Assembly (NCBI GenBank): GCA_965227455.1
Contig: OZ245752.1
Coordinates: forward strand, 310,001 to 374,000
Reading direction: 5' to 3'
From: JABDIP01 sp965227455
GTDB lineage: Bacteria; Pseudomonadota; Alphaproteobacteria; DSM-16000; Inquilinaceae
Length of the DNA stretch: 64,000 bases
In this document: piece by piece, positions 33,415 to 42,368 of the stretch
How the letters are laid out: each line of letters opens with the position of its first letter
Numbering within the stretch: the stretch's first letter is position 1
Program-made: the position numbers and the translations under genes
The notes under the pieces: generated by a model
Databases searched by the model: none
What the model was told of the DNA's origin: nothing
Seen by the model: the letters and a program-made list of their open reading frames with translations, nothing else

Positions 33415-35235
33415 CTAACGCTTAATCCTTACCAATTCGTCGAGCATTTCGTCGGCGGTTGTGATGATCTTGGCGCTCGCCGAATAGGCCCTCTGGGTGA
33501 TGATCATGTCGGTGAACTCGGTCGCCAGGTCCACGGTCGAGGCCTCCAGCGCGCCGGATTCGATCTGTCCCGCGCCGCCGGAATTCGGCGCCCGCAGGAA
33601 GAACTGGCCGGATTGGGTGGTCTCGATGAAGACATTGCCGGTCCGTGCCAGCAGTCCGTTGGCATTGGCGAACGTGGCCAGCGGCACTTGGAAGATCGGC
33701 AATGTCCGGCCATTGTCGAAGATCGCGGTCACGACGCCGGCCTCATCGATCTGGACGCTGGTGAAGGATCCGAACTGGACACCGTCCTGTTCGATTAGGG
33801 ACACCAGGTACTCGCCGGAGAACTGGGTCAGCCCTTCCTGGGTGCCGGAGATGCCGACATTCATGGTGATGGAGTTGGTGGTGCCGTCGACCCAGGTCGC
33901 GCCATTGGTCAGAGTATACGCGGACATGTCTAGGTCGAGCGTCAACGGCGTGCCGGGCGCGGGCGCCGGCTGCGCCGAGGTGGCGATCAGCTGGCCGGTA
34001 TCGTTGAATGTAAGGCTGCCGAACGGCGTGCCCCAGGTCGCCGGATCATCCGGATCACTCGGCGCGCCGGCGATCTGGGCGCCGTCGCTGACCCGTGTCA
34101 GATCCTGAACATAGACGTCCCAGGTCGAGGTGATCGGCGCAGAGGCGGTGATCCCGGTCTTCACGTAGCGCACGGTGATGTCATAGGCGACGCCGAGGCT
34201 GTCGAAGATCTCCACCGTCATTGGGAAGGTCGAGCCCAGCGGCGAATTGGCCAGGCTGGCCGAGCCGTTCGGCGTCGACGACAGGGTCAGGCCGCCGATG
34301 GTCGACGTCGTGCCGACCATGTCGACCGCCGTGCTGCCGCCGGCGTTGAAGCTGGGGCCGGTGGTCAGGGCGTTGAAGTCGATGCCGAAGCTGGCCGCGG
34401 AGGTCAGCGTGCCGGTGTCGAAATCATAGGTGACGCCGACCGGCGTGTGGGCCGAAGTCAGGGCGTTGCCGCCGAGCGAGTCGGTGATCGCGGTGACCTG
34501 CACGTCCCAGGCGACGTCGGCGCCGCCGGAGACGCCGACTGCGGTCTGGTTATAGGTCAGCGTGACCGTGAACGGCGCGCCCGCATCGTCAAAGATCGTG
34601 AAGGTCTGGGTGGTGGCGTTCGGCAAGGTGCTGGACCGGCTGATATTGCCGGACATATCGACCGTGCTTGTCGGAACCGCCGCCACGATCGGCGCGGAGG
34701 CCGGCAGGTTGGCGGCGACGGTGATCTCCTCGGTCGATTCCACCGTGCCCGTCAGGTTGTTGATGTTCACGGTCTCAAGGCTGGACAGCACGTTCGGGTT
34801 GACTCCTGGCGCCAGGTTGCCGTTCGGGTCCAGGCGCCAGCCCTGGAGGAAGAAACCGGCGGTGTTGCGCAGGAAGCCGGCGGCGTCCGGCGTGAACGAA
34901 CCGGCCCGGGTGTAGCTGTAGGCGTCGCCCTGGGTCGGCATGGTGGATTCGGCCACCACGAAGAAGCCGTCGCCGCTGACCGCGACATCCATCGGCGATT
35001 CCGAGGATTGCAGCAGCCCCTGCCGGTCGATCATGGCCTGCGGCGACGACCGCACGCCGCCGGGCGAATAGCTGTTCGCCGTCGGGCTGGCGGTGACCAG
35101 CGTCGAGAAGCGGGCCTTGGTCGCCTTGTAGCCGACCGTGTTCACGTTGGAGATGTTGTCCGAGATCATGCCCAGGGCCTGGCTTTGCGCCGCAAGCCCC
35201 GAAACGCCGGAAAACATCGCGCCATAGATGCTCAT
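33415..35235 (-). CDS. flgE: Flagellar hook protein FlgE
   Basis: FlgE polymerises into the hook. The 606-residue protein has the N-terminal rod/hook signature FSGVSGLAAQSQALGMISDN and NTVGYKATKARFSTLV. A long variable middle, rich in Thr/Ser/Gly, follows. The C-terminal segment ASTVDLATEFTDMIITQRAYSASAKI is the conserved helical end. It is longer than enteric FlgE (about 400 residues), as is common in Alphaproteobacteria. An AAGGAG site precedes the ATG. It follows flgD in the sigma-54-driven hook operon. Confidence 0.95.
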   Translation of the reverse strand: MSIYGAMFSGVSGLAAQSQALGMISDNISNVNTVGYKATKARFSTLVTASPTANSYSPGGVRSSPQAMIDRQGLLQSSESPMDVAVSGDGFFVVAESTMPTQGDAYSYTRAGSFTPDAAGFLRNTAGFFLQGWRLDPNGNLAPGVNPNVLSSLETVNINNLTGTVESTEEITVAANLPASAPIVAAVPTSTVDMSGNISRSSTLPNATTQTFTIFDDAGAPFTVTLTYNQTAVGVSGGADVAWDVQVTAITDSLGGNALTSAHTPVGVTYDFDTGTLTSAASFGIDFNALTTGPSFNAGGSTAVDMVGTTSTIGGLTLSSTPNGSASLANSPLGSTFPMTVEIFDSLGVAYDITVRYVKTGITASAPITSTWDVYVQDLTRVSDGAQIAGAPSDPDDPATWGTPFGSLTFNDTGQLIATSAQPAPAPGTPLTLDLDMSAYTLTNGATWVDGTTNSITMNVGISGTQEGLTQFSGEYLVSLIEQDGVQFGSFTSVQIDEAGVVTAIFDNGRTLPIFQVPLATFANANGLLARTGNVFIETTQSGQFFLRAPNSGGAGQIESGALEASTVDLATEFTDMIITQRAYSASAKIITTADEMLDELVRIKR

Positions 35236-35298
35236 ATCGTGTGCTCCTTCCCACTCAATGCCAGTTCGCGGCCAGCCGGCCGGCGATGATTGCGGCCA

Positions 35299-35973
35299 TC
35301 ACGCATCGCTTGCGGCGTCGCGGATGGCGATGATGTCGTACATGTCGAAGGCGCCGTCGGCGGTCTCGACCAGGATGCTGTTGCCGCTCAGATCGACGCC
35401 GGTGATGTGGCGGGCGACGCTGGTCTGCACCGCGATCGGTTCGCCGGCCGCGTCCTGGGCGGTCACGTCTATGCTGTAGGTGCCGGGTGCGGCGGTCGTG
35501 CCGTCCAGGGTCTCGCCGGACCAGGTGAAGCCATGCCGGCCCACCGCAGTTTCCGCATTCGCCGTGTAGATCAAGGTGCCGCGGGAGTTGCGGATGTTGA
35601 TTGTCGCGCCGTCGACGCCGGCCGGCATCTGGTAGCCGTATTCGAGGGTCGTCGAACCGTCATAGGTCAGGTCCGAGCCGTAGAACTCGGCGGTCTGCCC
35701 GGTCAGCGACGCGGCGAAGCTGATCTGGTTGAAGCCGCCCTGGTTCAACAGCGCGTCCAGCTTGTCGTTGGAGGCGATCTGCTGCTCGACCTGGCTGAAC
35801 TGCACCAGCTGGTTGGTGAATTCGTCGGTGTCCATCGGGTCGATCGGATCCTGATACTGCAGCTGGGTGGTCAGCAGGGTCAGGAAGGTATCGAAGGTAT
35901 CGCTGAGGGACGCGCTGGCAGCGTTGCTGCTGGCGGTCGCGCCAGTGGTGTTCGTCAGGGCGCCGATATCCAT
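35299..35973 (-). CDS. flgD: Hook capping protein FlgD
   Basis: FlgD is the scaffold that caps the growing hook. The 224-residue protein has the conserved N-terminal region SDTFDTFLTLLTTQLQYQDP and DTDEFTNQLVQFSQVEQQIA. A beta-sandwich (about 95-215) follows with the FlgD Ig-like pattern GFTWSGETLDG. It lies 10 bp after fliK and 63 bp before flgE. Length matches the family. Confidence 0.95.
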   Translation of the reverse strand: MDIGALTNTTGATASSNAASASLSDTFDTFLTLLTTQLQYQDPIDPMDTDEFTNQLVQFSQVEQQIASNDKLDALLNQGGFNQISFAASLTGQTAEFYGSDLTYDGSTTLEYGYQMPAGVDGATINIRNSRGTLIYTANAETAVGRHGFTWSGETLDGTTAAPGTYSIDVTAQDAAGEPIAVQTSVARHITGVDLSGNSILVETADGAFDMYDIIAIRDAASDA

Positions 35974-35983
35974 GGGGGCTCTC

Positions 35984-37561
35984 CTAGACTTTGATATCCA
36001 CCCGGCCAGCGCCGAGGGTCAGGGTTATGGGTGCGGGGGAGTCGTCGCCGTCCTCGGCTCCGACATCGTTGGCGACCGCAGCGCCGTCGGGCGCCAACCG
36101 GTCATGGCCGCCGGCCTGATCGCCGGTCTGGCCGCGCAGATTGAAGCTGAGGCTGCCGCTGTCCGTCTGCAGGCCGGCGTCGTTGAGCGCCGTCGTCAGC
36201 GTCCGGGCGTCGCGCTGCAGCAGGTGCAGGGTCTCCGGGCGCTCGGCGGAAATCACCGCCTGCAGCCGGCCGTCATGCCCGACCTCCATCTGGACGTCGA
36301 CACGGCCAAGGCTGGCGGGCTTCAACTGGACGGTCAGCCGATCGACCCCATCGGCGACGGCCCGCCGCAATTGAAGGATCACCTGCTCGGCGGCCGGGGG
36401 CGGGGTGGTGGTGTTGCCGGTGGACTGCGCCAGGGCCGTGGCTTCCATGACCGGCCGCGCGGTCTGGGGGGAGGCTGTGGCGGGCAGCTCCGGTTGTGCA
36501 TTCGATGCCGGCAGATCGACGGCGGCGGCGTCCGGTCGGGCCGCCAGCTGCGCCGTCACGGCGGCAGACCGGTCGCTGTTCTGGGCGGCAGCGGCGCCGC
36601 TCGTAGCAAGACCGGTCTGTGCGGTCCCGGAGCGTGCGGCGGTCTTGGTGACAGCGGGAGTTGCCGGGGTGGCCGGGTCGGGTCCGTCGGTGAGCTCGGC
36701 AGATTCCGGCAGCGCCTGCGGTTCAGAGGCGGCGGGCACGGCCCGGTCGGGCACCGCGATGACCTTGGTCGCCGCCACCGATGCCTGGGCCGACTGAACG
36801 CCGGCAGCGGCTGCGGCGGCTTTGGGGGCGGCAGGGGATACCGCGCTGCCCGTCACACTTGCAGGGTTCACCTCACCATCGGTGAGAGATACAGCGGGGT
36901 CGGTCGTGACGGACTCGACCCCGGCCAAATTCGGCTGCGCAGCGGGGAGTGCCGGGTTGGCTGCCGGTGCCGGTGTTGCGGCCACCTTCGGAACTGGCAC
37001 AACCTCAGGCACGCTGCCCAATTGGGTCGATGGTGCCGGAATGTTGGCCTGGCCACCGGCGGGGTCGGGGCGTTGTCCGACGGCCAGGCCGGCCGTCGGC
37101 GCGAGGTTCGAAACCGGGTCGCCCACCGGCGTTCCGGCGGCGGGGAGTCGGGGTACCGAAGGATTGACGACGGCGGGGTCGGTCGGCGAGGGCTGCGGGG
37201 CCGGGACGATCGCCTCGACGGCCGTGGTCGCGGCCGGAGCCGCCACTGCGGCGTGGGTGATGGCCTCCGGCACGACCGCCATCGCCTCGAGGAACGACTC
37301 GCCGATCGTGGCCTGCTCCGCGGGCACCGCGCCGGCGGTTGGGTCCGCCGGGATCGGGTTCTGGGCAACCGGCACGTCCTGCTCGGGCGCCGCTGCCGTC
37401 TCGGCCGCGAGATCCTTCGGGCCGGCCGCGGGTGGTTTCGCCGCGGCGTCCGAGGGCTGGCGCAACAGCTCCGAGAACCGCTCGTCGGAGTCCGACTCCG
37501 ACGGTGGGGTCTTGGGCTGTCCCGGCGCGCGGACCAGGAGATCGATGGGCGAACTGTGCAT
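35984..37561 (-). CDS. fliK: Hook-length control protein FliK
   Basis: FliK measures the hook and switches the export apparatus to filament substrates. The 525-residue protein is Ala/Pro/Thr-rich for most of its length. It ends in the FliK C-terminal domain (about 405-490): LTVQLKPASLGRVDVQMEVGHDGRL followed by LQRDARTLTTALNDAGLQTDSG, here given as two neighbouring parts. I place the start at the ATG at 37561. A longer open frame to 37726 would run through the sigma-54 promoter at 37598-37613. It heads fliK-flgD-flgE. Confidence 0.88.
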   Translation of the reverse strand: MHSSPIDLLVRAPGQPKTPPSESDSDERFSELLRQPSDAAAKPPAAGPKDLAAETAAAPEQDVPVAQNPIPADPTAGAVPAEQATIGESFLEAMAVVPEAITHAAVAAPAATTAVEAIVPAPQPSPTDPAVVNPSVPRLPAAGTPVGDPVSNLAPTAGLAVGQRPDPAGGQANIPAPSTQLGSVPEVVPVPKVAATPAPAANPALPAAQPNLAGVESVTTDPAVSLTDGEVNPASVTGSAVSPAAPKAAAAAAGVQSAQASVAATKVIAVPDRAVPAASEPQALPESAELTDGPDPATPATPAVTKTAARSGTAQTGLATSGAAAAQNSDRSAAVTAQLAARPDAAAVDLPASNAQPELPATASPQTARPVMEATALAQSTGNTTTPPPAAEQVILQLRRAVADGVDRLTVQLKPASLGRVDVQMEVGHDGRLQAVISAERPETLHLLQRDARTLTTALNDAGLQTDSGSLSFNLRGQTGDQAGGHDRLAPDGAAVANDVGAEDGDDSPAPITLTLGAGRVDIKV

Positions 37562-37597
37562 GACCGGTCGTCTCGCGAATTGTCTCGGCATACGGAA

Positions 37598-37613
37598 AGC
37601 AACCCGCGGGCCA
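37598..37613 (-). promoter_or_regulatory. Sigma-54 promoter of fliK-flgD-flgE
   Basis: On the minus strand the sequence is TGGCCCGCGGGTTGCT, matching TGGCACG-N4-TTGCW except for one base. GG and GC elements are 10 nt apart as required. Transcription would start near 37586, 25 bp before the fliK ATG at 37561. Confidence 0.75.
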
Positions 37614-37846
37614 ACCGGCGTTCGATCCACAACACGTTGATATCTTTGAGAAAAATCCGAGGGCTTGGGCCGGCGGCCGTGGCATCCGGCGGCTTTGACC
37701 GGGTCGATTCCGTCCGACCCGGCCAATGTTGCCCAGTGCGCCCCGTCGTGCGCCCGGTCTTTGCGATTCTATATAGGGGCCGGTTCGAGCGATCGAGTCG
37801 CGAGCCTGAGATCGTCCTCCGGGTCCGCCGGTCGAGCCGGTCCGAT

Positions 37847-37906
37847 GCCCGGCAAGAATGCCCGGGCGGGCGGAAGTTTTTCCCGCCGTTCAGGGCAAGG
37901 CTTGCC
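37847..37906. promoter_or_regulatory. GC-rich dyads, candidate FlbD enhancer between fliK and flagellin 1
   Basis: The 498-bp gap between fliK and flagellin 1 holds no gene. It contains three dyads: GCCCGGCAAGAATGCCCGGGC (37847-37867, first 20 bases shown in register), a CGGCGGGAAAAACTTCCGCC-like one on the minus strand near 37867-37887, and GGCAAGGCTTGCC (37894-37906). The distance to the flagellin -24 element (70-130 bp) suits an enhancer-binding protein. It could serve both divergent sigma-54 promoters. Confidence 0.5.
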
Positions 37907-37977
37907 GGCCGTCCATCCGGGCTCGGTTGCGTGGGCTGTAAGCAGCTGATTTCCAAATGAAAATCTTGTCGCGACGC

Positions 37978-37993
37978 TGGCACGCCCCTTGCT
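37978..37993 (+). promoter_or_regulatory. Sigma-54 promoter of flagellin 1
   Basis: TGGCACGCCCCTTGCT matches the sigma-54 consensus TGGCACG-N4-TTGCW at every position. Transcription would start near 38004, giving a leader of about 55 nt before the flagellin ATG. Confidence 0.9.
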
Positions 37994-38059
37994 CCTTGGG
38001 CGACACCAACTCACCTTCGGCCCGCCCGGTGGCGGCCGATGGAATGGAGGACCAAGACC

Positions 38060-38872
38060 ATGCCAACAGTCACGACGAACGTGGGCGCGAATACCGCGCT
38101 GCGTTTCCTGAACATCAACGACCAGGCGACCCGCAACTCGATCGGCAAGCTGTCGAGCGGCTCGCGGATCGTGAAGGCGTCGGACGACGCCGCCTCGCTG
38201 GCGATCTCGACCAATTTGAACGCTGATGTGGTTACCCTGCGGCAGGCGGCGATCAACGCCACCAACGGCAATGCCGTGGTCCAGGTGGCGGATGGCGGCC
38301 TCGCCCGCATCGCCGACATCCTGGCCCGCATGAAGGCGCTGGCCGTGCAGGCCCTGTCGGGCTCGGTCGACGTCACCAGCCGCGGCTATATCAACGAGGA
38401 GTTCACCCAGCTCCGCGACGAAATCACCTCGATAGCCGAGCAGACGGAGTTCAACGGCACCGAGCTGCTCAGCGTCTCGGCGGCGATCGACTTCATGGTG
38501 GGACGCTCGGCGACGGAGACGATCACCGTCAACACGGTGATCGCCACCGCTACCGGTATCGGCGTCAACGCAACCACGGTCACCACGCAGACCACCGCCA
38601 CCGCGGCGATTTCCCTGGTCAGCACCGCGATCAATTCGGTGAACAGCTTCCGCGCGACCTTCGGGTCGTACATGTCGCGGTTCGACTTCCGGGCCCGCAA
38701 TGTCGACACCCAGGTCGAGAACATCGACGCCGCGAAGTCGGCCCTGCTGGACACCGACGTGGCCATGGAGATGACCAAGTTCACCTCCGCCCAGGTGCTG
38801 ATGCAGGCCAACGTGGCCATGCTGGCCCAGGCCAATCAGCTGCCGCAGAACCTGCTGCGCCTGCTGCAGTAG
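38060..38872 (+). CDS. fliC: Flagellin 1
   Basis: This is a structural subunit of the flagellar filament, 270 residues long. The N-terminal coiled region (LSSGSRIVKASDDAASLAIS, 31-50) and C-terminal D0 helix (ANVAMLAQANQLPQNLLRLL) are conserved. The outer D2/D3 domains are missing, replaced by a Thr-dense central segment (about 152-181). That segment is a likely target of the O-glycosylation genes nearby. The ATG at 38060 has GGAGG nine bases upstream. A sigma-54 promoter lies at 37978. Confidence 0.95.
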   Translation: MPTVTTNVGANTALRFLNINDQATRNSIGKLSSGSRIVKASDDAASLAISTNLNADVVTLRQAAINATNGNAVVQVADGGLARIADILARMKALAVQALSGSVDVTSRGYINEEFTQLRDEITSIAEQTEFNGTELLSVSAAIDFMVGRSATETITVNTVIATATGIGVNATTVTTQTTATAAISLVSTAINSVNSFRATFGSYMSRFDFRARNVDTQVENIDAAKSALLDTDVAMEMTKFTSAQVLMQANVAMLAQANQLPQNLLRLLQ

Positions 38873-38959
38873 TCACCGATGGCCGAGGTCTTGAAATCCT
38901 CCCGCCTGCTCCGGCGCCGGATCGGCCTCTCGTCGATCGCGGCACCGGTGCGGCGCGGA

Positions 38960-39014
38960 CCCGGCAGAAATTGCCGGGTCGTGCCCGGCAGAAAATGCCG
39001 GACCGGCAGAAATG
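38960..39014 (+). promoter_or_regulatory. Three repeated dyads, candidate FlbD enhancer of flagellin 2
   Basis: Within the 340-bp gap between the flagellin genes lie CCCGGCAGAAATTGCCGGG (38960-38978), CCCGGCAGAAAATGCCGG (38984-39001) and ACCGGCAGAAATG (39002-39014). They lie 62-116 bp upstream of the sigma-54 promoter at 39076. The CCCGGCAGAA word recurs upstream of flgI. The rest of the gap shows no gene. Confidence 0.6.
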
Positions 39015-39075
39015 TACCCCTGCCGTCCCATATGGGAATCGAGGAATTTCAAGGTGTTCGGTGCGATCTACTGTT

Positions 39076-39091
39076 TGGCATGGCGCTTGCA
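39076..39091 (+). promoter_or_regulatory. Sigma-54 promoter of flagellin 2
   Basis: TGGCATGGCGCTTGCA matches TGGCACG-N4-TTGCW with one substitution and correct GG-N10-GC spacing. The leader to the ATG at 39213 would be about 110 nt. Confidence 0.88.
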
Positions 39092-39212
39092 ACACGGATC
39101 GGTGCGACAGGCCCGTCTCCATCATGGCGGCGGGTCGGAAGGGACGGCAGGAAGCTATCCCGTCGCACCGACCCAGGAAGGGTCGGGATTCTTCAAGTAG
39201 AAGGAACGACCA

Positions 39213-40025
39213 ATGCCTACAGTCACCACGAATACGGGCGCGAATACCGCCCTGCGTTTCCTGAACATCAACGACATGAACACCCGTGCGTCGATCGGCA
39301 AGCTGTCGAGCGGCTCTCGGATCGTGAAGGCGTCGGACGATGCCGCCTCCCTGGCGATTTCGACCAACCTGAACGCCGACATCGTTGTGCTGCGCCAGTC
39401 GGCGACCAACGCTGCCAACGGCAGCGCCGTGGTTCAGGTTGCCGATGGCGGCCTGGCCCGGATCTCCGACATTCTGGCTCGGATGAAGGCCCTGGCCACC
39501 CAGGCCCTGTCGGGTTCGGTGGATGCCACCAGCCGTGGCTACATCAACTCCGAGTTCACCCAGCTCCGCGACGAGATCACCTCGATCGCCGAGCAGACGG
39601 AGTTCAACGGCACCGAACTGCTGAGCGTCTCGGCGACCATCAACTTCATGGTCGGCCGTGCTGCTGCGGAGTCGATCGCCGTCAACACCGTGAACAACAC
39701 GGCGACCGGCCTGTCGGTCAACGCCAACACGGTGGACACGACCACCAACGCGACGACCGCGCTGACCGCCATCACCACGGCGATCAACACGGTCAACAGC
39801 AACCGGGCGACATTCGGGTCGTACATGTCCCGCTTCGACTTCCGGGCGCAGAACATCGACACCCAGATCGAGAACATCGACGCGGCCAAATCGGCCCTTC
39901 TGGATACCGATGTTGCGGGCGAGATGACCAAGTTCACCTCGGCCCAGGTGCTGATGCAGGCGAACGTGGCGATGTTGGCCCAGGCCAACCAGCTGCCGCA
40001 GAACCTGTTGCGGCTCCTCAACTAA
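39213..40025 (+). CDS. fliC2: Flagellin 2
   Basis: This second 270-residue flagellin is nearly the same as flagellin 1 in both coiled ends and differs most in the Thr/Asn-rich centre (about 150-195). It has its own sigma-54 promoter, dyads and ribosome site (AGAAGGA). The pair arose by tandem duplication. The central segment keeps many Thr residues, consistent with both being glycosylated. The symbol is given for convenience only. Confidence 0.95.
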   Translation: MPTVTTNTGANTALRFLNINDMNTRASIGKLSSGSRIVKASDDAASLAISTNLNADIVVLRQSATNAANGSAVVQVADGGLARISDILARMKALATQALSGSVDATSRGYINSEFTQLRDEITSIAEQTEFNGTELLSVSATINFMVGRAAAESIAVNTVNNTATGLSVNANTVDTTTNATTALTAITTAINTVNSNRATFGSYMSRFDFRAQNIDTQIENIDAAKSALLDTDVAGEMTKFTSAQVLMQANVAMLAQANQLPQNLLRLLN

Positions 40026-40047
40026 CGGTTAGAGCCGCAAAGCCTCC

Positions 40048-40072
40048 GGGAGGGCGCCTGGCGCGCCCTCCC
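40048..40072 (+). terminator. Terminator-like hairpin after flagellin 2
   Basis: GGGAGGGCGC (40048-40057) pairs perfectly with GCGCCCTCCC (40063-40072) around a 5-nt loop, 23 bp past the flagellin 2 stop. The stem is strong but no T run follows. Confidence 0.5.
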
Positions 40073-40148
40073 GTCTGGCCCCGCCGGCCAGGTTGCACCG
40101 TAGGTGCCAACGGATCGGCGGAGAGCTCTGACAGGAGGGGACGTGACG

Positions 40149-40547
40149 ATGAACGAGATACCGAAAAACGCAGTCGTTGCTGCCCGCGTCGTCGCGACAC
40201 CGAGTACCGTCGAACGCAAGGCAGCGCCGCAGGCGCCGGCCGAGGCCGCGCGGGTTCAGGCGAAAGCCGAAGCCCCCGAACGGGTCGAAGCGCCGACCGC
40301 CTCCGGCGACAAGGTTGCGACCGAGTCGGCCGCTGTCGAGCCGCTGAGCCCGACCGGACCGACCCGCACCACCGCGTATGCCGACTCGAACACCGGACGT
40401 TATGTCATCCAGGTGCGCGAGACGGACAGCAACGAGGTGATCAACCAGTACCCGCCCAAGGAGCTGCTGCGGTTCTACGCGGCGGCGCGCGAGGCGCTGG
40501 AGCAGGCGGTCGAACGGTCCGCCAAGGCCAAGGATGTGAGCGCCTAG
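40149..40547 (+). CDS. flaG: FlaG-family flagellar protein
   Basis: FlaG proteins influence filament length and flagellin export. The 132-residue product has a disordered Ala/Pro/Glu-rich first half. The FlaG domain at the C-terminus contains RYVIQVRETDSNEVINQYPP followed by a helix with KELLRFYAAAREALEQA. The GGAGGGG ribosome site fits the ATG at 40149; a GTG two codons earlier is also possible. It begins the unit flaG-fliD-fliS-glycosyltransferase. Confidence 0.8.
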   Translation: MNEIPKNAVVAARVVATPSTVERKAAPQAPAEAARVQAKAEAPERVEAPTASGDKVATESAAVEPLSPTGPTRTTAYADSNTGRYVIQVRETDSNEVINQYPPKELLRFYAAAREALEQAVERSAKAKDVSA

Positions 40548-40619
40548 CAGGCGCTGCTGTTAGCCGGTTGCTGCGAACCGCCGCCGACCGGGCGAAACAG
40601 GTGACCAGGAGAACCGGTG

Positions 40620-42344
40620 ATGGATGAAATCAACGGCGTCGGAAACCTCAGCTTCGTCAACGGCTCGCCGACATTTTTCGGCGGCCAGTCGGGCATCGAC
40701 ACCGAGGCCCTGATCAATGCCCTGGTCCAGGTCCGCGAGCTCCCGGCGGTCAATGTCGAGAACCGGATCACCCAGAACCAGGCCAAGATCGCCGCCTTCA
40801 ACGATCTGAAGACCAATCTGTCGGCCATGTCGACGGCCCTGAACGGCCTGCGCAACCCGCCGGGCTTTTTCGGATCCCAGGACAATGTCTTCGAGGCGAA
40901 GAGCGTCTTCCTGAGCGGCGGCGCGGCCGATCCGACCAGCGTGGTCGCCGTCACCGTCGATGGCACCGCCGCGGTCGGCACCTTCGATCTCACCGTGAAC
41001 CGGCTGGCCAAGGCGGAGAAGTTCGTGGCCACAACGGCGACGGACACCAACGCTCTGGGCTATTCGGGCACGATCTCCATCGGCCTGAATTCCACCGACT
41101 ACACCGCGACCGATGTCGTCATCGATGCCGGCGATTCCATCAACGATCTCCGCGACAAGTTCAACGCCGTCAAGGATGCGACCGGCGTCGCCGCATCGGT
41201 GATCCAGACCAGTTCCGATCCGCTGAACCCGACTTACGAGCTGGTCCTGTCCGGTGCGGAGACCGGGATCGGCATCAACTACACCGACACCGTCGGCACC
41301 CTGATCTCCGGCGGCTCGATGGCCAAGACGCCGCTGCAAACGGCGGAAACGGCGCAGATCGTGGTCGACGGCGTGACGGTCGAGCGGACCAGCAACGAGA
41401 TCGACGACGTGCTGGACGGCGTCACCTTCACCCTGCTGCGCGAGCAGCCGGGCGATCCGATCGCGGTGGAGGTCGGCACCAACCTCAACAGCGTCAAGGA
41501 CAAGATCGTCGAATTCGTCAACGCCTACAATGAATACAGGGCCTTCGTAGACGCCCAGCAGGTGGTCTCCGAGGATGGCGAAGTCGGCGAGTCGGCGGCG
41601 CTGTTCGGCAACGGCACCTTGCGCTCGGCGGTGGGCGATGTCGCTCAGGAGCTGGCACGCGGCGTCGGCGGCGTCAGCGGTTTCAGCACCCTGGCGGAGA
41701 TCGGCATCACCCTCGATGCCAGCAACCGGCTGGTGATCGACGACACCATCCTGGACGATGCCCTGCTGACCAAGCTCGACGAAGTCCGCGACGTCTTCGA
41801 GTTCCGCTTCACCTCCAGCTCGTCGGAGCTGCAGGTGCTGTCCCATGACGGCGATGTCGACGCCTCGTCCTTCGATATCCAGATCAACAACATGAATGCC
41901 GACGGATCGGGAATCGTGGTGTCGAACCTCCTCGACTCCAACGGCGACCCGGTGACCGGCCAGGCCAACCCGTTCACGGTCGAAGGCACCACGCTGGTCG
42001 GCAAGGCCGGCACCGTCTTCGAGGGGCTGAAGCTGGTCTATACGGGCCCCGCCGCCGGTGAGACGGTCAACGTGACCGGCGTTTCCCAGGGCATCGGCGA
42101 CCGGCTCTACAACCGCATCGAGGAGATCGTCGACCTCGACGGCCCGATCAACCAGGAGGTCGTCAGCCTCGACAACCGGAACGTCGAGTTGGAGGAGGAG
42201 GTCCTTCGCATCCAGCAGCGGGCCGAAGACTACCGGCTCAGTTTGATCGAGCGCTTTGCCGCTCTGGAAGAGGCTTTGGCCGCAACCGAAGCCCTCAGCG
42301 ACCAGATCGAGTCCCTGGCGGACTCGCTGAACGGCGACAACTAG
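40620..42344 (+). CDS. fliD: Filament cap protein FliD
   Basis: FliD caps the filament and guides flagellin folding. The 574-residue protein has the N-terminal FliD domain (GQSGIDTEALINALVQVREL, about 22-41; coiled part NQAKIAAFNDLKTNLSAMS) and the C-terminal FliD_C domain (about 330-560), ending in a coiled coil. AGGAG lies eight bases before the ATG. FliD is absent from Caulobacter and Rhizobium flagellar systems, so its presence marks a different filament type. Confidence 0.94.
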   Translation: MDEINGVGNLSFVNGSPTFFGGQSGIDTEALINALVQVRELPAVNVENRITQNQAKIAAFNDLKTNLSAMSTALNGLRNPPGFFGSQDNVFEAKSVFLSGGAADPTSVVAVTVDGTAAVGTFDLTVNRLAKAEKFVATTATDTNALGYSGTISIGLNSTDYTATDVVIDAGDSINDLRDKFNAVKDATGVAASVIQTSSDPLNPTYELVLSGAETGIGINYTDTVGTLISGGSMAKTPLQTAETAQIVVDGVTVERTSNEIDDVLDGVTFTLLREQPGDPIAVEVGTNLNSVKDKIVEFVNAYNEYRAFVDAQQVVSEDGEVGESAALFGNGTLRSAVGDVAQELARGVGGVSGFSTLAEIGITLDASNRLVIDDTILDDALLTKLDEVRDVFEFRFTSSSSELQVLSHDGDVDASSFDIQINNMNADGSGIVVSNLLDSNGDPVTGQANPFTVEGTTLVGKAGTVFEGLKLVYTGPAAGETVNVTGVSQGIGDRLYNRIEEIVDLDGPINQEVVSLDNRNVELEEEVLRIQQRAEDYRLSLIERFAALEEALAATEALSDQIESLADSLNGDN

Positions 42345-42368
42345 GAATTCGCAGGAAGGACACGCCCC

